In this document: piece after piece, positions 61,888 through 64,000 of the stretch
How positions within the stretch are numbered: position 1 is the first letter of the stretch
Layout: the number at the start of each line of letters is the position of its first letter
Position numbers and translations under genes: made by a program
Assembly (NCBI GenBank): GCA_011090425.1
Contig: PHGD01000003.1
Span: 47,540 to 111,539, forward strand
Direction of reading: 5' to 3'
DNA: 64,000 nucleotides
Source: Nitrospira sp. LK70
GTDB lineage: Bacteria; Nitrospirota; Nitrospiria; Nitrospirales; Nitrospiraceae
Notes under the pieces: generated by a model
Told to the model about the DNA's origin: nothing
Database searches by the model: none
Seen by the model: the letters and a program-made list of their open reading frames with translations, nothing else

Positions 61888-62303
61888 GAGGCGCGGTAGA
61901 CTCTTCCGACAACCCCCATAGGGCTTGGATCGGAAGTCGGAAGATGGATGGCCGCCGAGAATTATCTGTAAGATGCATTGCGCTGGTCGCTAGAAGATCA
62001 TGTGACATACAGTCCCCACAGGGATTTGGGTTCTCACGGTCGACCAAACAATTGGGACGATGGATATCCTGTGAAGATCACGGACCTCTTTTCGATTCTG
62101 CGAGCTAATGATCTCTCTTAACCCGGTGCATCCTGGCTCGTGCCTATTTGAGTTGGTACTGACCAAGGTCACATCTTTGGTTGTGGTGTAGAGCTACATA
62201 TACTCCCATCCCCTGCATGATGGTCAAGAGGAGCTTCGGATCCGGGTCATTCATTGAAAGGGTATGTGTGATCCGACACTTGTTATGAGATAAGTGAGCG
62301 GCC
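61888..62303. other. Intergenic region, nothing firm
   Basis: About 416 bp between the divergent lipoprotein and hypothetical genes. A weak minus-strand frame (62144-62344, KLLLTIMQGMGVYVALHHNQ) has some coding character but overlaps the next gene's start. No tRNA, repeat or terminator was recognised. Confidence 0.35.
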
Positions 62304-62999
62304 ATGGTGAAACGCCTCTCTGGCTTAACTCGACAGACTATCACCCAGGTGTTTGATCTTCTCGATTACAAGCGCTTGGAGTCCGTCTATTGTTATGAAG
62401 GGGGCGATGAGTTTTGGCTGAGAAAGCAGGCACCTTGTCGACGACTAGGAACCAAGGTGGCGGAGGTCCTGATGCGGAAGTTGCCGTCTGGAGAGCGCAG
62501 TCTGTATGTGGGAGCCGGTGTGACGGAGTTGCCGGCATTACTAGCGGAATCGATCGAGCTTCAACGCCAAGTTGAGCCCTATAATCTCCGACGGTCGGAA
62601 GTATCGATACTCAATCAGGCTTGTCGATCCTTGCCCGTGAGGTTTATAGCTCAGGATGCTTCTACAGCGACCGGTTCCTTCGATCATCTCTGGATTGTGA
62701 GTGTCCTGAACGATCCGGAACGGTTTCCGCACCTCTCACCACTGTCCTATGGCCGAGCTGATCCGGTAACGTTCAACCCCCGGCTGTTTCACAAAGAGCG
62801 CCATATCGTCCAAGCGATCGTGGATCGTTGCATGGCTAAATTGGATGTGCCGGGCCTGGTGACGACCTCAACCGAGGAAGTGGTTTGGATTGCAGACTGG
62901 TGTCACCGCCACAAGATTCCCTATCGCGTGGACCGGAAACAGTATCCCACGGCACTCGTCGGTGATCCGATCTGTTTCATCAAAATAGGTAAGGAGTGA
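62304..62999 (+). CDS. Conserved hypothetical protein
   Basis: A 231-residue protein, alpha/beta in pattern (SLYVGAGVTELPALLAESIE, FDHLWIVSVLNDPERFPHLS). The YVGAGVTELP stretch could be a nucleotide- or SAM-binding glycine loop, suggesting a decayed or atypical methyltransferase fold, but no other motif supports this. Codon character is good throughout. It ends 21 bp before the convergent gamma-carbonic-anhydrase-like gene. Confidence 0.7.
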   Translation: MVKRLSGLTRQTITQVFDLLDYKRLESVYCYEGGDEFWLRKQAPCRRLGTKVAEVLMRKLPSGERSLYVGAGVTELPALLAESIELQRQVEPYNLRRSEVSILNQACRSLPVRFIAQDASTATGSFDHLWIVSVLNDPERFPHLSPLSYGRADPVTFNPRLFHKERHIVQAIVDRCMAKLDVPGLVTTSTEEVVWIADWCHRHKIPYRVDRKQYPTALVGDPICFIKIGKE

Positions 63000-63020
63000 G
63001 AGTCACCAGCCTGATAGCTG

Positions 63021-63557
63021 TCAGAGTTCAAAACCGCTTTTCTTACCCGTATCGTCCATATACTTCTTTGCATAATTCACATAATTGTCCGCCGATTCCT
63101 TGATCCAGGCCAACTCCTCCTCCGTGACCGATCGTTTGACCTTGGCCGGCGATCCGAGAATCAAACTCTTCGGTGGCACAACCGTGCCTTCGACCACCAG
63201 GGCTCCAGCTCCTACCACTGAATCCTCTCCGATCACCGCTCCGTCCATAATGATCGCGCCCATTCCCACCAACACACGATCCTGAATCGTACAACCGTGC
63301 AACACGACATGGTGGCCGATCGTGACTTCGTTGCCGATGATCAATGGATGGGTGTCGTGAGTCACATGCAACACACCGAGATCTTGGACATTCGTCCGTT
63401 CTCCGATTCGGATGTAGTTCACATCGCCTCGGATGACGGCATTGAACCAGACGCTGCACTGTTCACCCATCACAATGTCGCCGATCACAACCGCTGTCCC
63501 TTCGATAAAGCATGAGTTGGGGATCGTCGGTTTGATGCCCTGAAATGCTCGAATCAT
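63021..63557 (-). CDS. Gamma-carbonic-anhydrase-like hexapeptide protein
   Basis: Left-handed beta-helix protein of 178 residues from ATG 63557 (MIRAFQGIKPTIPNSCFIEG). Hexapeptide repeats are seen in VIGDIVMGEQCSVWFNAVIR. Zinc-ligand histidines lie at THDTHPL and IGHHVVLHGC, the same three-His set as gamma carbonic anhydrases and YrdA/PaaY. The catalytic Glu loop of Cam is not evident, so an acyl-transfer or regulatory role is equally possible. The longer frame (to 63650) overlaps the rimO promoter and is rejected. Confidence 0.9.
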   Translation of the reverse strand: MIRAFQGIKPTIPNSCFIEGTAVVIGDIVMGEQCSVWFNAVIRGDVNYIRIGERTNVQDLGVLHVTHDTHPLIIGNEVTIGHHVVLHGCTIQDRVLVGMGAIIMDGAVIGEDSVVGAGALVVEGTVVPPKSLILGSPAKVKRSVTEEELAWIKESADNYVNYAKKYMDDTGKKSGFEL

Positions 63558-63613
63558 GAGGGACACAATAGGGGAATTGGACGATCTCCTGCAAGGGTAT
63601 ACAAGGGTCTGAT

Positions 63614-63643
63614 TGACAGCCTTTTTGACCCTCCCGTAGACTG
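63614..63643 (+). promoter_or_regulatory. Possible rimO promoter close to the start codon
   Basis: TTGACA (63614-63619) and TAGACT (63638-63643) are 18 bp apart and lie only 6 bp from the rimO ATG. If used, the transcript would be leaderless or nearly so; no Shine-Dalgarno is visible before ATG 63650 and no upstream in-frame start exists. Confidence 0.3.
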
Positions 63644-63649
63644 CTTCCA

Positions 63650-64000
63650 TGTCTCAGCCATTGATCACTCCAAGGCGCACGAAACCGGAAGTCCAAAAGG
63701 ACAGGCTCCGAGCGCTGATCGGAGCCAGTCCCCAGACAACGACGATCGGGTTTGTGAATCTTGGCTGTTCCAAGAATCAGGTCGACTCGGAAATCATGCT
63801 CGGGACTCTTGTGACCGAGGGATTTCAGCTCACCAGTGACCCGAAACAAGCCGACGTAATCATCGTCAATACCTGCGGCTTCATCGAAGAGGCCAAAGAA
63901 GAATCGATCAACACTATTCTCGAACATGGGCATCTGAAGAAAACAGGAACCTGCCGTGTCTTGATTGCAGCCGGTTGTCTAGCCCAACGATATCAAGGGG
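63650..64000 (+). CDS. rimO: Ribosomal protein S12 methylthiotransferase, 5' part
   Basis: Radical-SAM enzyme that adds a methylthio group to an Asp of ribosomal protein S12. Only the first 117 residues are in the window: the N-terminal MTTase domain with [39 protein letters not shown] and [13 protein letters not shown], the three cysteines that hold the auxiliary [4Fe-4S] cluster. The GCSKNxVDSE wording separates RimO from MiaB. It runs off the right edge and is divergent to the hexapeptide protein. Confidence 0.95.

Noticed and set aside
1..64000. CRISPR arrays and ribosomal RNA genes
   Set aside because: No regularly spaced direct repeats and no rRNA-like sequence were seen anywhere in the window.

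Overview
The window looks like a piece of a Nitrospira-type (phylum Nitrospirota) chromosome. This is inferred from gene content and style: moderately high GC, many hybrid histidine kinases and sigma-54 activators, small c-type cytochromes, a giant multicopper oxidase, families of SUMF1/FGE-domain proteins, and the core order trmFO-xerC-hslV-hslU-argB. No ribosomal RNA, amo or nxr genes are present, so genus and metabolic type cannot be fixed from this window alone.

Layout. 1-2.3 kb: a YbhF-like double ABC ATPase (running off the left edge) with its HlyD-type adaptor. 2.5-3.4 kb: a 5'-truncated short-chain dehydrogenase next to a palindromic repeat. 3.5-8.4 kb: a two-component cluster (two hybrid kinases and a stand-alone receiver) with a 48-codon relic of cheR between the kinases. 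8.7-20 kb: a TPR-FGE protein, an RND pump with its lipoprotein adaptor, small membrane proteins, a cytochrome c'-like protein, a CopD-like protein, a five-heme cytochrome c and a TVP38/DedA-like protein. 19-34 kb: an exported copper/redox neighbourhood with a type-1 copper protein, DUF4412 proteins, three intact FGE-domain proteins and one FGE relic, a 1646-residue multicopper oxidase, and a secreted fusion of His-rich SmbP-like repeats with an outer-membrane barrel. 34.9-41.5 kb: five regulators (two sigma-54 activators, a receiver, two kinases), one carrying a Cys-rich PAS domain. 42-49.5 kb: a mosaic of small membrane proteins, tRNA-Lys with a decayed tRNA-Lys half about 1.2 kb away, an IS3 orfA fragment, purA, tRNA-Val, a MazEF module with a readable promoter/operator, a TIR-TM-FGE protein and several palindromic repeats. 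49.6-55.6 kb: housekeeping genes. 55.6-59.6 kb: a degraded defence island. 59.8-64 kb: an exported lipoprotein hydrolase, a conserved hypothetical, a gamma-carbonic-anhydrase-like protein and the start of rimO.

The two most unusual assemblies are these. (i) The defence island holds an mrr gene split by an in-frame TAG, followed by three tandem relics of the last ~30-40 codons of a type I hsdS gene. Each relic leads directly into a different small gene cassette: a DUF2283 pair, a DUF4258 pair, and a DUF6155 / winged-helix / unknown trio. (ii) The copper neighbourhood pairs FGE-fold proteins that have all lost the FGE catalytic cysteine pair with a giant multicopper oxidase, recalling the known nirK-nirV pairing. 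Almost every non-housekeeping segment also contains gene debris, so the accessory part of the window is in active decay and turnover.
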